The notes below the pieces were generated by a model. It was not told where the DNA came from, searched no databases, and saw only the letters and a program-made list of their open reading frames with translations. From CAZFQG01 sp964520785 (GTDB lineage Bacteria > Planctomycetota > Planctomycetia > Pirellulales > Thermoguttaceae): a stretch of 38,065 nucleotides of DNA. The translations under genes and the position numbers were made by a program. Below, piece after piece: positions 25,509-33,697 of the stretch (positions are counted from its first letter, which is position 1; every line of letters begins with the position of its first letter). Location of the stretch: NCBI GenBank assembly GCA_964520785.1, contig CAZFQG010000038.1, forward strand, positions 1 through 38,065. Reading direction: 5' to 3'.

Positions 25509-25517
25509 CCTTCCTCC
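25509..25517 (-). promoter_or_regulatory. Ribosome binding site that sets the kinase start
   Basis: GGAGGAAGG on the minus strand lies 6 bases before GTG 25502. It is far better than anything before the TTG at 25604 and supports the 809-residue protein. Confidence 0.65.
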
Positions 25518-25665
25518 GATCGGCCGCGTGGCCGGTCGGAACTGATTGCATTGTATACGACCATGACTCGTTCTTGGACCACTACGAACTTCCCATCCCT
25601 TCAATCAGGTATTTACCACCCCCCGGATGTGGAGTATTCGCGCCCCACGCGCCGGTCTTCCCGGA

Positions 25666-26334
25666 TCAAGAAGGCGGATCTTGCGGAGATTGCCGTTTCT
25701 CTTCCCGGCGATCGCCCGACGGCCCCAGACCGAGGCGGCTCCACGTTCGCCGAATCCGCTCCAGTTTTCTCTCCACGGTCCGCCGGGCACAATCGAGTCT
25801 TTCAGCGATTTCGGCCGGGGCGTAGCCCTCCAGCGTCCAGAGGGCGATCTGCCGGCTCTTCGGCTCCAGCAGCCCCAGCATTTCCCGGCAATTCTCAACG
25901 ACCATGTTCGCCATTTCCGGAGTGGGACAGGTTCCGATCACCTGGCCGATACCGGCTTCTCTCTCCGCCTCCGGCTTCGTTCCCACGAAGACGGACTCTC
26001 CGCGGACGCGCCCGCCTCCCCGTTTCTCCGCGAACGCCTTGCGGCGGTAACCGGTGGCTTTTCTTGCCGTTATCGTAACGAGTAACTTCCAAAGCTCATT
26101 TTGATTCCGCAGACCGTCAAACTTGTGCCGCCTTATTCCGTCAACGAAGCTCATTAGGGCGCTTAGGGCGACATCTTCGTCGCTGACGGCGCGCTGGGCC
26201 ATTCCCTCGAGCTTCCGGCCGGCAACCCGGACAAGGCTCTCGAAATAACGGTTCCACAGGGCTTCGACCGCCTCATCATTCCCCTCGGCGATTCTCGGCA
26301 GGAGGTCACCGACCTCTTCCGACTCTACCATCAT
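25666..26334 (-). CDS. ECF-type RNA polymerase sigma factor of planctomycete kinase-linked class
   Basis: 222 residues. Region 2 covers about residues 10-95 (AVEALWNRYFESLVRVAGRKL, then ALMSFVDGIRRHKFDGLRNQNE, ELWKLLVTITARKATGYRRK) and region 4 about 155-210 (LLEPKSRQIALWTLEGYAPAEIAERLDCARRTVERKLERIR, quoted here only as the helix-turn-helix with CARRTVERKL at its recognition helix). Length and phrasing match the ECF sigma factors that Planctomycetota encode beside Hanks-type kinases. No anti-sigma gene is adjacent; the kinase downstream may control it. A divergent promoter pair lies between it and the metalloprotease-like gene, and that protease gene is a possible target. Confidence 0.93.
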   Translation of the reverse strand: MMVESEEVGDLLPRIAEGNDEAVEALWNRYFESLVRVAGRKLEGMAQRAVSDEDVALSALMSFVDGIRRHKFDGLRNQNELWKLLVTITARKATGYRRKAFAEKRGGGRVRGESVFVGTKPEAEREAGIGQVIGTCPTPEMANMVVENCREMLGLLEPKSRQIALWTLEGYAPAEIAERLDCARRTVERKLERIRRTWSRLGLGPSGDRREEKRQSPQDPPS

Positions 26335-26373
26335 TGGGCCTCGCTAAGTAAAACGAAATTTGACTGTTTTCTA

Positions 26374-26401
26374 ATTATAACACAGCGCTCGCTTTTCACA
26401 A
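26374..26401 (-). promoter_or_regulatory. Promoter of the ECF sigma factor-kinase genes
   Basis: On the minus strand TTGTGA (26401-26396) and a perfect TATAAT (26379-26374) are 16 bases apart, giving a 5' leader of about 33 bases before ATG 26334. Confidence 0.6.
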
Positions 26402-26418
26402 GCTGTTGGAGCGGGAAG

Positions 26419-26447
26419 TTGAAAAAAACGGCCCAAAAGGATAAAAT
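26419..26447 (+). promoter_or_regulatory. Promoter of the secreted metalloprotease-like gene
   Basis: TTGAAA (26419-26424) and TAAAAT (26442-26447) are 17 bases apart, each one mismatch from consensus, about 75 bases before ATG 26526. It is divergent from the sigma factor promoter. Confidence 0.6.
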
Positions 26448-26525
26448 GATTCGCATGAAAACGCTCAAAGCGGCGGTGTTGCCGTTTCGATCCCGTCAAG
26501 AAGAGCACCTAGTGAAAGGCGCCTG

Positions 26526-27638
26526 ATGTTTTCTCGAACCGCCACCGTCGCTCTCGCCGTTTTCCTCATTCCGGCCGCGACGCTCCACGCGAACGTCACC
26601 CTGCAATTCGACACGTCGCTCGACACGAACGGGTTCTTCGCGCCGGGGTCGAATGCCCTGGCGACCCTCGAGGCGGCCGGCGATTTCTTTAGCGGCATTC
26701 TCCAGGATGACCTTTTGGCGATCGTTCCCAAGGCACGGAATTCCTGGGAAGCGATCGTTTCCCACCCCAGCACCGGCGAGGAATATCGTATCCCCAATCT
26801 CGTCGTCCCGGCGGATACGATTATTATTTACGTCGGATCGAGAGACATCGACGGCAACACGCTCGCCTATGGCGGGCCGGGAGGCTACTCCGCCAGCGGG
26901 TTCGCTTCCTGGTTCGAAATCGTGGAGCGACGCGGTGAAGGCCCCACGAAGGGGACCGACGCGGTCGATTTCGCGCCCTGGGGCGGCATGGTCTCGGTCG
27001 ACGCCGGTAGCGTTTGGCATGACGACTATCTCACCTTGCCCTCCAGCGGCAAGAATGATCTCTACTCCACGCTGCTTCACGAAATCGGTCACGTCCTCGG
27101 CTTTGGATTGGCGGATTCGTGGACCAGGTTCGTCAGCGGGACGCGATTCACCGGCCCGGAAGCCGTCGCGGTGCATGGATCGGAGCCGTCGGTGACCTCG
27201 ACCGGAACCCATTGGGCGAACTCGACGCAGAGCTATGTGTTTCCCACGGGAGCCAAGCAGGAAGCGGCGATGGATCCGGATTTGGCACAGGGGCGCAGAA
27301 AGGTCTTCACGTACCTGGACGTCGCCGCCCTCGCCGACATCGGTTGGCAAATCAGCGTCGGCCCATTCTTGCCGGGGGACTTGAACGGCGACGGGTACGT
27401 CGGCAGCGCAGACCTGGATCTCGTTCGCTCGCGATGGGGAGCGGCCGTCTCGCCCGGTCCGGCAAACGGAGATCCCTCGGGAGACGGCGTGGTGGGCAGC
27501 GCGGACTTGGACCTCGTGCGGGCGAATTGGGGTGCCGGCGTTCCACCCGCCGCCGCCGTTCCGGAACCCGCGACCGGCCTCATCCTGTTAGCGCTGAGCG
27601 GCTTTCTGGCCGTTCGCCCCAGGCGCTCGCCGCGCTAA
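26526..27638 (+). CDS. Secreted metalloprotease-like protein with dockerin-type repeats and PEP-CTERM tail
   Basis: 370 residues. A signal peptide (about 1-22, ending LHA|NV) precedes a protease-like domain with the zinc motif HEIGHVLGFG (H185, E186, H189) and a later MDP turn. The third ligand expected at position 195 of a classical metzincin is Leu; H229 in GTHWA is a possible distal ligand, as in leishmanolysin-type enzymes. Two dockerin-type repeats follow (GDLNGDGYVGSADLDLVR and GDPSGDGVVGSADLDLVR, about 278-340), likely calcium-binding. The C-terminus is a PEP-CTERM sorting signal: VPEP, a hydrophobic span and RPRR. It is thus predicted to be exported, processed at the PEP motif by an exosortase-type system (not in this window) and surface-attached. 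Catalytic activity is unproven. Confidence 0.88.
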   Translation: MFSRTATVALAVFLIPAATLHANVTLQFDTSLDTNGFFAPGSNALATLEAAGDFFSGILQDDLLAIVPKARNSWEAIVSHPSTGEEYRIPNLVVPADTIIIYVGSRDIDGNTLAYGGPGGYSASGFASWFEIVERRGEGPTKGTDAVDFAPWGGMVSVDAGSVWHDDYLTLPSSGKNDLYSTLLHEIGHVLGFGLADSWTRFVSGTRFTGPEAVAVHGSEPSVTSTGTHWANSTQSYVFPTGAKQEAAMDPDLAQGRRKVFTYLDVAALADIGWQISVGPFLPGDLNGDGYVGSADLDLVRSRWGAAVSPGPANGDPSGDGVVGSADLDLVRANWGAGVPPAAAVPEPATGLILLALSGFLAVRPRRSPR

Positions 27639-27805
27639 ACCAAGGCACCAAGTTTCCCACGCGCCCAGCGGCACAGCGTGGATCGCGGTGTTGGCGATTG
27701 AGGAACTCGAACTTGCTGCAAGCATTCCTCCGCCGAGGCAGATTCTCCTGTGCTCGTTCACAACACGAATTCCCCCGCCCAGATGCCGCGCGCCCCATCC
27801 CTCTC

Positions 27806-27834
27806 TTGCTTGCGAGGGGTGAAACTTTTATACT
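27806..27834 (+). promoter_or_regulatory. Possible promoter of apt
   Basis: TTGCTT (27806-27811) and TATACT (27829-27834) are 17 bases apart. The -10 matches 5 of 6 positions and the -35 only 3. It lies about 48 bases before the apt ATG. Confidence 0.45.
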
Positions 27835-27882
27835 CCCCGCCATGGTTACGGATCTTTCACCACGAACCCCTTTTTCCCTGCC

Positions 27883-28401
27883 ATGAACCTAGCCGACCAT
27901 ATCCGTTCGATTCCGGATTTTCCTAAACCTGGGATACTTTTTTATGACATAACCCCTCTTCTGGCAAATCCTGATGCCTTTCGGGAGGCGGTTCGGGGGA
28001 TGGCGGAGCCGTTTCGGGGGGTGGGGGTTAGTTCGGTGGCGGCGGCCGAGGCGAGGGGCTTCATCTTTGGGGGGCCGATTGCGCTGGAGCTGGGGGTCCC
28101 CTTTATTCCGGTTCGAAAGCCGGGGAAGCTCCCCTACGACGTCGTTTCCCACACCTACGCCCTCGAATACGGCACCGATACGCTTGAAATGCACATCGAT
28201 GCGGTTCGGCTGGGTGACAACGTCTTGATCGTGGACGATCTCCTGGCGACCGGGGGCACGGTAGAGGCCTGTTGCCAAATGATCGAGAAGGCGGGCGGAA
28301 ACATTGCCGGCTGCACCTTCCTGATCGAACTCGATTTTCTCAAAGGGGCCGCGAAACTCCAGAAATACAAGATCGCCGGCCTGCTTCACTACGACAAATA
28401 G
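27883..28401 (+). CDS. apt: Adenine phosphoribosyltransferase
   Basis: 172 residues, the normal Apt length. It begins with the family opening IRSIPDFPKPGILFYDITPL, has AAAEARGFIFGGPIA and the hood-loop stretch RKPGKLPY, and carries the PRPP-binding motif VLIVDDLLATGGT (about 115-127). It salvages adenine: adenine plus PRPP gives AMP and pyrophosphate, in the cytoplasm. No Shine-Dalgarno precedes the ATG; the upstream stretch is pyrimidine-rich (CCCTTTTTCCCTGCC), so initiation does not follow the usual rule. The Nudix gene begins 15 bases after its stop codon, so the two are probably co-transcribed. The gene is clear by family even without that. Confidence 0.96.
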   Translation: MNLADHIRSIPDFPKPGILFYDITPLLANPDAFREAVRGMAEPFRGVGVSSVAAAEARGFIFGGPIALELGVPFIPVRKPGKLPYDVVSHTYALEYGTDTLEMHIDAVRLGDNVLIVDDLLATGGTVEACCQMIEKAGGNIAGCTFLIELDFLKGAAKLQKYKIAGLLHYDK

Positions 28402-28415
28402 GCCCCGAACGCCGC

Positions 28416-28859
28416 ATGAACGACCCTCCCATCCCCGCCACCCCGGGCCGTCGCGGCGCGATCGGGGTTGTCCTCCGCGCGGGGCGGTTCTTGGTCGTGG
28501 AGCGGTCCCGGACGGTGGTCGCTCCAGGAAAGCTCTGCTTCCCCGGAGGTGGCATTGAGCCTGGGGAAACGCCTGAAGAGGCGCTCGTTCGCGAGTTCTT
28601 CGAGGAATTGGGCACCGCCGTCCGGCCCGTCCGGTTCCTCTGGGAGAACACTACCCCCTGGCAGGTACATCTTAGTTGGTGGCTGGCCGAGTTGACCGAA
28701 GACGCGGAGATGAATCCCAATCCGGCGGAAGTCGCGGCGGTTCACTGGATGACGATCGCGGAACTGGAATCGGCCGATGCGTTCCTGGAAAGCAATCGAC
28801 CCTTTCTTGGGCGACTCGGGGCACTTGCGGCCCGGATGCACGGGGAACCGATGCCATAG
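28416..28859 (+). CDS. Nudix hydrolase
   Basis: 147 residues from ATG 28416; the frame opens earlier only through overlap with apt. The Nudix box is complete: GGIEPGETPEEALVREFFEE followed by LG (about residues 45-66), with the RE and EE metal-binding residues present. The strand before it, VERSRTVVAPGKLCFPGG, fits the MutT-type fold. Members hydrolyse nucleoside diphosphates linked to another group, often oxidised nucleotides or nucleotide sugars; the substrate cannot be read here. Its position right after apt suggests a nucleotide clean-up or salvage link, but this is inference. No good ribosome site was seen; coupling to apt is possible. Confidence 0.93.
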   Translation: MNDPPIPATPGRRGAIGVVLRAGRFLVVERSRTVVAPGKLCFPGGGIEPGETPEEALVREFFEELGTAVRPVRFLWENTTPWQVHLSWWLAELTEDAEMNPNPAEVAAVHWMTIAELESADAFLESNRPFLGRLGALAARMHGEPMP

Positions 28860-28918
28860 GTTGGAATCCGACGGCGCGACCAGGTCGTTCGTCGGTACCG
28901 GCGGCGCAGCGTCTTTCG

Positions 28919-28947
28919 TTGACATAGGCCGTCCGACCCCCTACAAT
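28919..28947 (+). promoter_or_regulatory. Near-perfect sigma-70 promoter of the 3-hydroxybutyrate operon
   Basis: A perfect TTGACA (28919-28924), a 17-base spacer and TACAAT (28942-28947, 5 of 6) lie about 40 bases before the bdhA-like ATG. It is the strongest promoter seen in the window. Confidence 0.8.
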
Positions 28948-28985
28948 CCGGTCATGCGTACGTCACTGGAGGAGGATCGAGGAAC

Positions 28986-29747
28986 ATGATCAAAGACAAG
29001 GCTTGTATCGTAACGGGAGGAGCCAGCGGAATCGGCAGGGCCATCGCGGAGTCGTTCGCCAAGGACGGTGCCAGGGTCGTCGTTGTCGACATCGACGCGG
29101 ACAAACTGCACGGCGTGGCGGAGCGAATCGGCGCCGCGCCCTTCCAAGCCGATCTCAGCCGGAGGGAAGACTGCAAGTCGGCCGTCGATTTCGCCCTGAA
29201 GACGTTTTCCGTGGTCGACGTCCTCGTGAACGTCGCCGGAATTCAGACCGTCTCCCCTATCGAAGAGTTCCCCGAGGATAAGTGGGATTTCATGATCCGC
29301 CTCATGCTGACCGCCCCGTTCCTTTTGACGAAGTATGCCTGGCCCTCCATGAAGGCCAGACGCTGGGGCAGGGTGATCAATATCAACTCCATCCACGGGC
29401 TCGTGGCGTCGGAATTCAAATGCGCCTACGTCTCGGCGAAACACGGCCTGGCCGGACTGACCAAGACGGCCGCCCTGGAGGGAGGTCCCTACGGAATCAC
29501 CGTCAATTCCATCTGCCCAGCCTATGTCAGAACCCCCCTCGTGGACAACCAGATCGCCGACCAGGCGAAAACCCACGGGATTTCCGAAGAAGAAGTGGTC
29601 AAGACGATCATGCTCCAGAAGGCGGCCGTCAAGCGGTTGATCGAACCGGAGACCATCGCCCAAGTCACCACGTTTCTCTGTTCCGATGCCGGTGGCCATA
29701 TCACGGGGTCCACGCTGACGATCGACGGCGGCTGGACGGCCGGCTGA
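28986..29747 (+). CDS. bdhA: D-3-hydroxybutyrate dehydrogenase (short-chain dehydrogenase)
   Basis: 253 residues. Classical SDR: the NAD motif TGGASGIGRA (10-19), VNVAG (81-85), and the catalytic set S135, H137, Y148 and K152 in NSIHGLVASEFKCAYVSAKHG-like order; the spacing (Ser-His 2, Ser-Tyr 13, Tyr-Lys 4) matches Pseudomonas 3-hydroxybutyrate dehydrogenase. The lid region VDNQIADQAKTHGISEEEV and AAVKRLIEPE are further signatures of that enzyme. It oxidises D-3-hydroxybutyrate to acetoacetate with NAD. A GGAGGAGG ribosome site lies 9-10 bases before the ATG, and a strong promoter precedes it. The permease gene follows 51 bases later, and the acetoacetate-processing genes come after that, which fits the call well. 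Confidence 0.94.
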   Translation: MIKDKACIVTGGASGIGRAIAESFAKDGARVVVVDIDADKLHGVAERIGAAPFQADLSRREDCKSAVDFALKTFSVVDVLVNVAGIQTVSPIEEFPEDKWDFMIRLMLTAPFLLTKYAWPSMKARRWGRVININSIHGLVASEFKCAYVSAKHGLAGLTKTAALEGGPYGITVNSICPAYVRTPLVDNQIADQAKTHGISEEEVVKTIMLQKAAVKRLIEPETIAQVTTFLCSDAGGHITGSTLTIDGGWTAG

Positions 29748-29798
29748 AATTCCATCCCCAAAGCGGCACCAACGACGGAAAACAACAAAGAGTGGCAC

Positions 29799-31088
29799 AT
29801 GCTGGGAATCGTCACCGGCCTCGTATTGCTGATGTTTCTCGCGTACCGGGGATACTCCATCATCTGGGTCGCCCCCCTGGCTGCCCTGGTTGTCGCCCTG
29901 ACGGGAGAACTCCCGCTGCTGGAAGCATATCGCGATACCTATATGGGCGGGTTCGTCGCCTTTACGAAAACCTGGTTTCCCGTCTTCATGCTTGGTGCGA
30001 TCTTCGGCCACCTCATGGAATACACGGGCTCGGCCCGCTCGATCGCCGGTTGGCTGACCGGCATCCTCGGCGCGAAACGGGCCATCCTCGGCGTGATTCT
30101 CGGCTGTGCCGTTCTTACCTACGGCGGCATCAGCCTGTTCGTCGTCGTCTTCGCCATGTACCCTCTGGCTTTGGCTCTGTTCCGCAACGCGAACCTCTCG
30201 AGAAAGCTCATCCCCGGTTGCATCGCCCTGGGCTCGTTCACGTTCACCATGACCGCGCTGCCGGGAACCCCTCAAATACAGAACCTCATTCCAATGCAGT
30301 ATTTCAAGACCACGCCGACCGCCGCGCCCATGATGGGCCTGACCGCCGCCGGCTTCATGTTCGGCTTGGGGTACGCCTACATGGCGTGGAGAGAGCGGCG
30401 ATTGACGGCCCGGGGAGAAGTCTTCGTCGAACCGGAGAAGTCGAGGGAGGAATCGGAAGCATCGCGCGGCGAATTGCCCAATCCGCTCGTGTCCGCTCTT
30501 CCACTTCTGTGCGTGGTCCTTACCCTCAATCTCTTCAAATGGGATATCGTCGTCGCCCTCCTCTCGGGAATCGCCCTGGCGATGCTCGCCAACCTCCGAA
30601 GGTATCGCGGCTTCACCAAAACCATCAACACCGGAGCGAAGGATTCCGTCCTGGCCATCATCAACACCAGCGCCGCGGTCGGTTTCGGCTCGGTGGTCCG
30701 GGCGGTGCCGGGTTTCCAAACCTTAACGCATTGGGTCATGGGAATCCAAGGGTCCCCCCTGATCTCGGAAGCAGTGGCCGTCAACGTCCTCGCCGGAGCG
30801 ACGGGCTCCGCGTCCGGCGGCATGGGCATCGCCCTGGAAGCATTGGGAGACAAATACTACCAAATGGCCCTGGAGACCGGAATCAGCCCGGAAGCCTTTC
30901 ACAGAATCGCCTCTCTTGCCTCCGGCGGCCTGGATACCCTTCCCCACAACGGCGCAGTCCTTACACTATTGATCGTGACGGGATTGACGCACAAGGAGTC
31001 GTACGTTGACATTTTCGTGACGTCGTTGCTGTTGCCCGTGTTGTCATCCATTCCGGCCATCCTCCTGGCGAACCTGGGAGTGTATTAG
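29799..31088 (+). CDS. GntP-family permease, probable 3-hydroxybutyrate transporter
   Basis: 429 residues with about 11-13 hydrophobic segments, starting GIVTGLVLLMFLAYRGYSII, which is the GntP-type opening. LTYGGISLFVVVFAMYPLAL and the conserved end ASLASGGLDTLPHNGAVLTL fit the branch often named D-beta-hydroxybutyrate permease. A charged cytoplasmic loop lies about residues 197-230 (WRERRLTARGEVFVEPEKSR). It is an inner-membrane importer driven by an ion gradient. The substrate is inferred mainly from position: it sits between the 3-hydroxybutyrate dehydrogenase and the acetoacetate-activating enzymes. GntP relatives also carry gluconate or other organic acids, so transport needs testing. 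Confidence 0.88.
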   Translation: MLGIVTGLVLLMFLAYRGYSIIWVAPLAALVVALTGELPLLEAYRDTYMGGFVAFTKTWFPVFMLGAIFGHLMEYTGSARSIAGWLTGILGAKRAILGVILGCAVLTYGGISLFVVVFAMYPLALALFRNANLSRKLIPGCIALGSFTFTMTALPGTPQIQNLIPMQYFKTTPTAAPMMGLTAAGFMFGLGYAYMAWRERRLTARGEVFVEPEKSREESEASRGELPNPLVSALPLLCVVLTLNLFKWDIVVALLSGIALAMLANLRRYRGFTKTINTGAKDSVLAIINTSAAVGFGSVVRAVPGFQTLTHWVMGIQGSPLISEAVAVNVLAGATGSASGGMGIALEALGDKYYQMALETGISPEAFHRIASLASGGLDTLPHNGAVLTLLIVTGLTHKESYVDIFVTSLLLPVLSSIPAILLANLGVY

Positions 31089-31179
31089 GGCTGGACACTG
31101 AAGTTGGTCACTGAGACAAGGTAGAATCTCGCGTTTTATTGATAAATACTCTCGACGAGTAAGAGAAAATGGAGGGATT

Positions 31180-32358
31180 GTGAAACAAGCCGTCATCATT
31201 AGCGCCGCAAGAACCCCGGTGGGGACGTTCGGAGGCGTCTTCAAGGACCTAAGTGCCGTAGAATTGGGGACGATCGCCGTCCGAGAAGCCCTGGCGCGCG
31301 TACGGCTGGATCCCGCGCTGGTCGACGAAGTCATCTTTGGGAATGTCCTCCAGGCGGGACTAGGGCAAAACGTCGCTCGGCAAGTGGCCATCGGCGCGGG
31401 AATTCCGCAATCGGTCTGCTCCTACACCGTCAACAAGGTTTGCGGTTCGGGCCTCAAGGCCGTCACCCTCGCCGCCCAGGCGATTCGCGCGGGCGATGGG
31501 GAGGTCTTCGTCGTGGGGGGAACGGAGAACATGAGCCGCGCGCCGTACCTGCTTTCCAGCCACCGGTGGGGTGAGCGGATGGGGGACGGCCAGGTAATCG
31601 ACTACATGGTCCTCGACGGCCTGACGGACATTTTCAGCCGCCGGCACATGGGCGTTACCGCGGAGAACATCGCCGAACGATACGGCTTCACCAGGGAAGA
31701 ACAAGATGAATTCGCCTGCCGCAGCCAGCGAAAGGCCGAGGAAGCCATCAAGAGCGGGCGGTTCAAGGACGAAATCGTCCCGGTCCCCGTCCCTCAGAGA
31801 AAGGGAGACCCCGTCGTTGTGGATATCGACGAGCATCCGCGTTTCGGCACCAACCAGGAGGCCCTGGCCAGGTTGCGGCCGGCCTTCAAGGAGGGGGGGA
31901 CCGTCACCGCGGGAAATGCTTCCGGCATTAACGACGGCGCCGCCGCGCTGGTAGTGATGAGCCAGGATAAGGCGAGAGAGCTTGGACTGGAGCCGATGGC
32001 CGAAATCGCCGGTTATGCGTCCGCCGCGGTCGATCCGAGCATCATGGGAACCGGACCGATCCCGGCGTCCCGAAAGGCGCTCGAAAAGGTGGCCATGCGC
32101 ATCGAAGAGATCGACCTCATCGAAGCCAACGAGGCGTTTGCCGCCCAGGCCCTCGCCGTCGCCAAGGACCTGGACTTCGACATGGGCAAGGTCAACGTCA
32201 ACGGCGGAGCGATCGCGCTGGGCCACCCGATCGGCGCCTCGGGCGCTAGAATTCTCGTGACGCTTCTGTACGAAATGGAAAAACGCGGCGTAGCGAAGGG
32301 GCTTGCCACGCTCTGTATCGGCGGCGGGCAGGGTATCGCCATGGTCGTTAAGAGGTGA
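31180..32358 (+). CDS. Acetyl-CoA acetyltransferase (thiolase)
   Basis: 392 residues, standard for biosynthetic or degradative thiolase II. It opens with AVIISAARTPVGTFGG; the nucleophile Cys88 lies in VNKVCGSGLKAV, His349 in ALGHPIGASGARI and the acid/base Cys379 in TLCIGGGQG. It interconverts two acetyl-CoA with acetoacetyl-CoA plus CoA in the cytoplasm. In this operon the likely direction is cleavage of acetoacetyl-CoA made by the CoA-transferase next door, though the same enzyme could feed PHB synthesis. The start is GTG 31180, 3 bases after GGAGGG. A 91-base gap from the permease gene contains AT-rich sequence but no clear second promoter. The next gene begins 17 bases after its stop codon. 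Confidence 0.96.
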   Translation: MKQAVIISAARTPVGTFGGVFKDLSAVELGTIAVREALARVRLDPALVDEVIFGNVLQAGLGQNVARQVAIGAGIPQSVCSYTVNKVCGSGLKAVTLAAQAIRAGDGEVFVVGGTENMSRAPYLLSSHRWGERMGDGQVIDYMVLDGLTDIFSRRHMGVTAENIAERYGFTREEQDEFACRSQRKAEEAIKSGRFKDEIVPVPVPQRKGDPVVVDIDEHPRFGTNQEALARLRPAFKEGGTVTAGNASGINDGAAALVVMSQDKARELGLEPMAEIAGYASAAVDPSIMGTGPIPASRKALEKVAMRIEEIDLIEANEAFAAQALAVAKDLDFDMGKVNVNGGAIALGHPIGASGARILVTLLYEMEKRGVAKGLATLCIGGGQGIAMVVKR

Positions 32359-32375
32359 GAAGGACACCAAGAACC

Positions 32376-33032
32376 ATGAACAAACTGATTACACTGGAAG
32401 AGGCCGCCGGCAAGGTCGACAGCGGCATGACCGTCATGATCGGCGGCTTCCTGGGGTGCGGCAATCCGCACCGCATCATCGACAAACTGGTGGAGAGGGG
32501 CGTCAGGGACCTGACCCTCATCTGCAACGATACCGGGTTTCCCGAAATCGGCGTCGGAAAACTCGTGGTCAATAAGCAGTTTAAGAAGGTGATCGTCTCG
32601 CACATCGGAACCAATCCGGAAACGGGCCGCCAGATGCACGACGGAGAACTCGACGTGGTCCTCGTGCCGCAAGGTACCCTGGCCGAGCAGATACGAGCCG
32701 CGGGAGCCGGGTTGGGGGGAATTCTGACCCCGACGGGACTGGGAACGGTCGCGGAGGAAGGTAAACGGCTGATTGAAGTGGACGGCGCCACGTATCTTCT
32801 GGAGAAGCCCCTGCGCGCCGATGTGGCCCTGATTGCCGGACAGACGGCCGATCTCTACGGCAACATCGTCTACTACGGCGCGACGAGAAACTTCAACCAC
32901 ATCATGGCCACCGCCGCCGACGTGGTCATCCTCGAAGCCGAAGAGGTGGTCGAGGTGGGCCGGATCGACCCAAATCACGTCGTCACGCCCGGCATCTTCG
33001 TAACCCATATCGTAAGTGGAGGTGCATCATAA
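32376..33032 (+). CDS. atoD: 3-oxoacid (acetoacetate) CoA-transferase subunit A
   Basis: 218 residues from ATG 32376; the frame also opens at GTG 32355, overlapping the thiolase stop. The sequence runs closely parallel to E. coli AtoD: MNKLITLEEA, then GMTVMIGGFLGCGNPHRIID, SHIGTNPETGRQM, VVLVPQGTLAEQIRAAGAGL and LEKPLRADVALI. It is the CoA-binding alpha subunit of a family I CoA-transferase that moves CoA from succinyl-CoA or acetyl-CoA to acetoacetate. Its stop codon overlaps the ATG of the B subunit (TAATG), as expected for subunits made in equal amounts. Whether the CoA donor is acetyl-CoA (Ato type) or succinyl-CoA (SCOT type) cannot be decided by eye. Confidence 0.94.
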   Translation: MNKLITLEEAAGKVDSGMTVMIGGFLGCGNPHRIIDKLVERGVRDLTLICNDTGFPEIGVGKLVVNKQFKKVIVSHIGTNPETGRQMHDGELDVVLVPQGTLAEQIRAAGAGLGGILTPTGLGTVAEEGKRLIEVDGATYLLEKPLRADVALIAGQTADLYGNIVYYGATRNFNHIMATAADVVILEAEEVVEVGRIDPNHVVTPGIFVTHIVSGGAS

Positions 33033-33697
33033 TGGAGAAGCACGAAGTCAAGGCATTCATCGCCAGGCGGGTCGCGAGGGAACTCAAGGACGGCGACGTG
33101 GTCAATTTGGGAATCGGGCTGCCCACGCTGGTCGCCGGATTCGTTCCCCGGGGCGTTCTGATTTTCTTCCAGTCCGAAAACGGATTCATCGGGGTCGGGC
33201 CGCCCCCGGCACCGGGTGCCGAGGACCCTAGAATCGTCAACGCCGGCGGGCAGTGCGTCACCATCCTGCCGGGCGGCGCGTTTTTCGATTCCGCCACCTC
33301 TTTCGGTATCATCCGCGGAGGGCACGTCGACGCGACCGTCCTGGGGGCGCTCCAAGTCGATGAACAGGGCAATCTCGCAAGCTGGATGATTCCCGGAAAA
33401 ATGGTCCCCGGAATGGGGGGCGCCATGGACCTTGTCACCGGAGCCAAGAAGGTAATCATCGCCATGGAGCATACCGCCAAGGGAGAACCGAAGATTCTCA
33501 AACGCTGCGTCTATCCCTTGACCGCCGCGCGCCAAGTCGACTACATCGTCACGGAGATGGGCTTCATGGAAGTGACCGCCGCCGGCATCGTATTAAAGGA
33601 AATCAATCCCGAATTCAGCGTGGACGAGGTCCAAGCCGCGACCGAGGCCGGGCTGATTATCCCGGAAGACCTGAAACGGATGGAGTCGGGGCAATGA
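33032..33697 (+). CDS. atoA: 3-oxoacid (acetoacetate) CoA-transferase subunit B
   Basis: 221 residues. The catalytic glutamate is E49 in FFQSENGFIGVGP, the family I CoA-transferase signature that forms the glutamyl-CoA thioester. Flanking blocks GDVVNLGIGLPTLVAGF, NLASWMIPGKMVPGMGGAMD and VTEMGFMEV are characteristic of the beta subunit. It completes the enzyme with the subunit A gene, which it overlaps by one base. The next gene starts within its last codons (ATGA overlap at 33694), so it is firmly inside the operon. It acts in the cytoplasm, turning acetoacetate into acetoacetyl-CoA for the thiolase. Confidence 0.95.
   Translation: MEKHEVKAFIARRVARELKDGDVVNLGIGLPTLVAGFVPRGVLIFFQSENGFIGVGPPPAPGAEDPRIVNAGGQCVTILPGGAFFDSATSFGIIRGGHVDATVLGALQVDEQGNLASWMIPGKMVPGMGGAMDLVTGAKKVIIAMEHTAKGEPKILKRCVYPLTAARQVDYIVTEMGFMEVTAAGIVLKEINPEFSVDEVQAATEAGLIIPEDLKRMESGQ

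Noticed and set aside
24702..26078. A 458-codon plus-strand open frame
   Set aside because: Antisense to the kinase and ECF sigma factor genes, both of which have clear family motifs.
28941..30719. A 592-codon minus-strand open frame
   Set aside because: Antisense to bdhA and the permease gene; no recognisable protein features.
29282..31009. A 575-codon plus-strand frame
   Set aside because: Alternative frame of bdhA and the permease gene; strongly Arg/Pro-rich.
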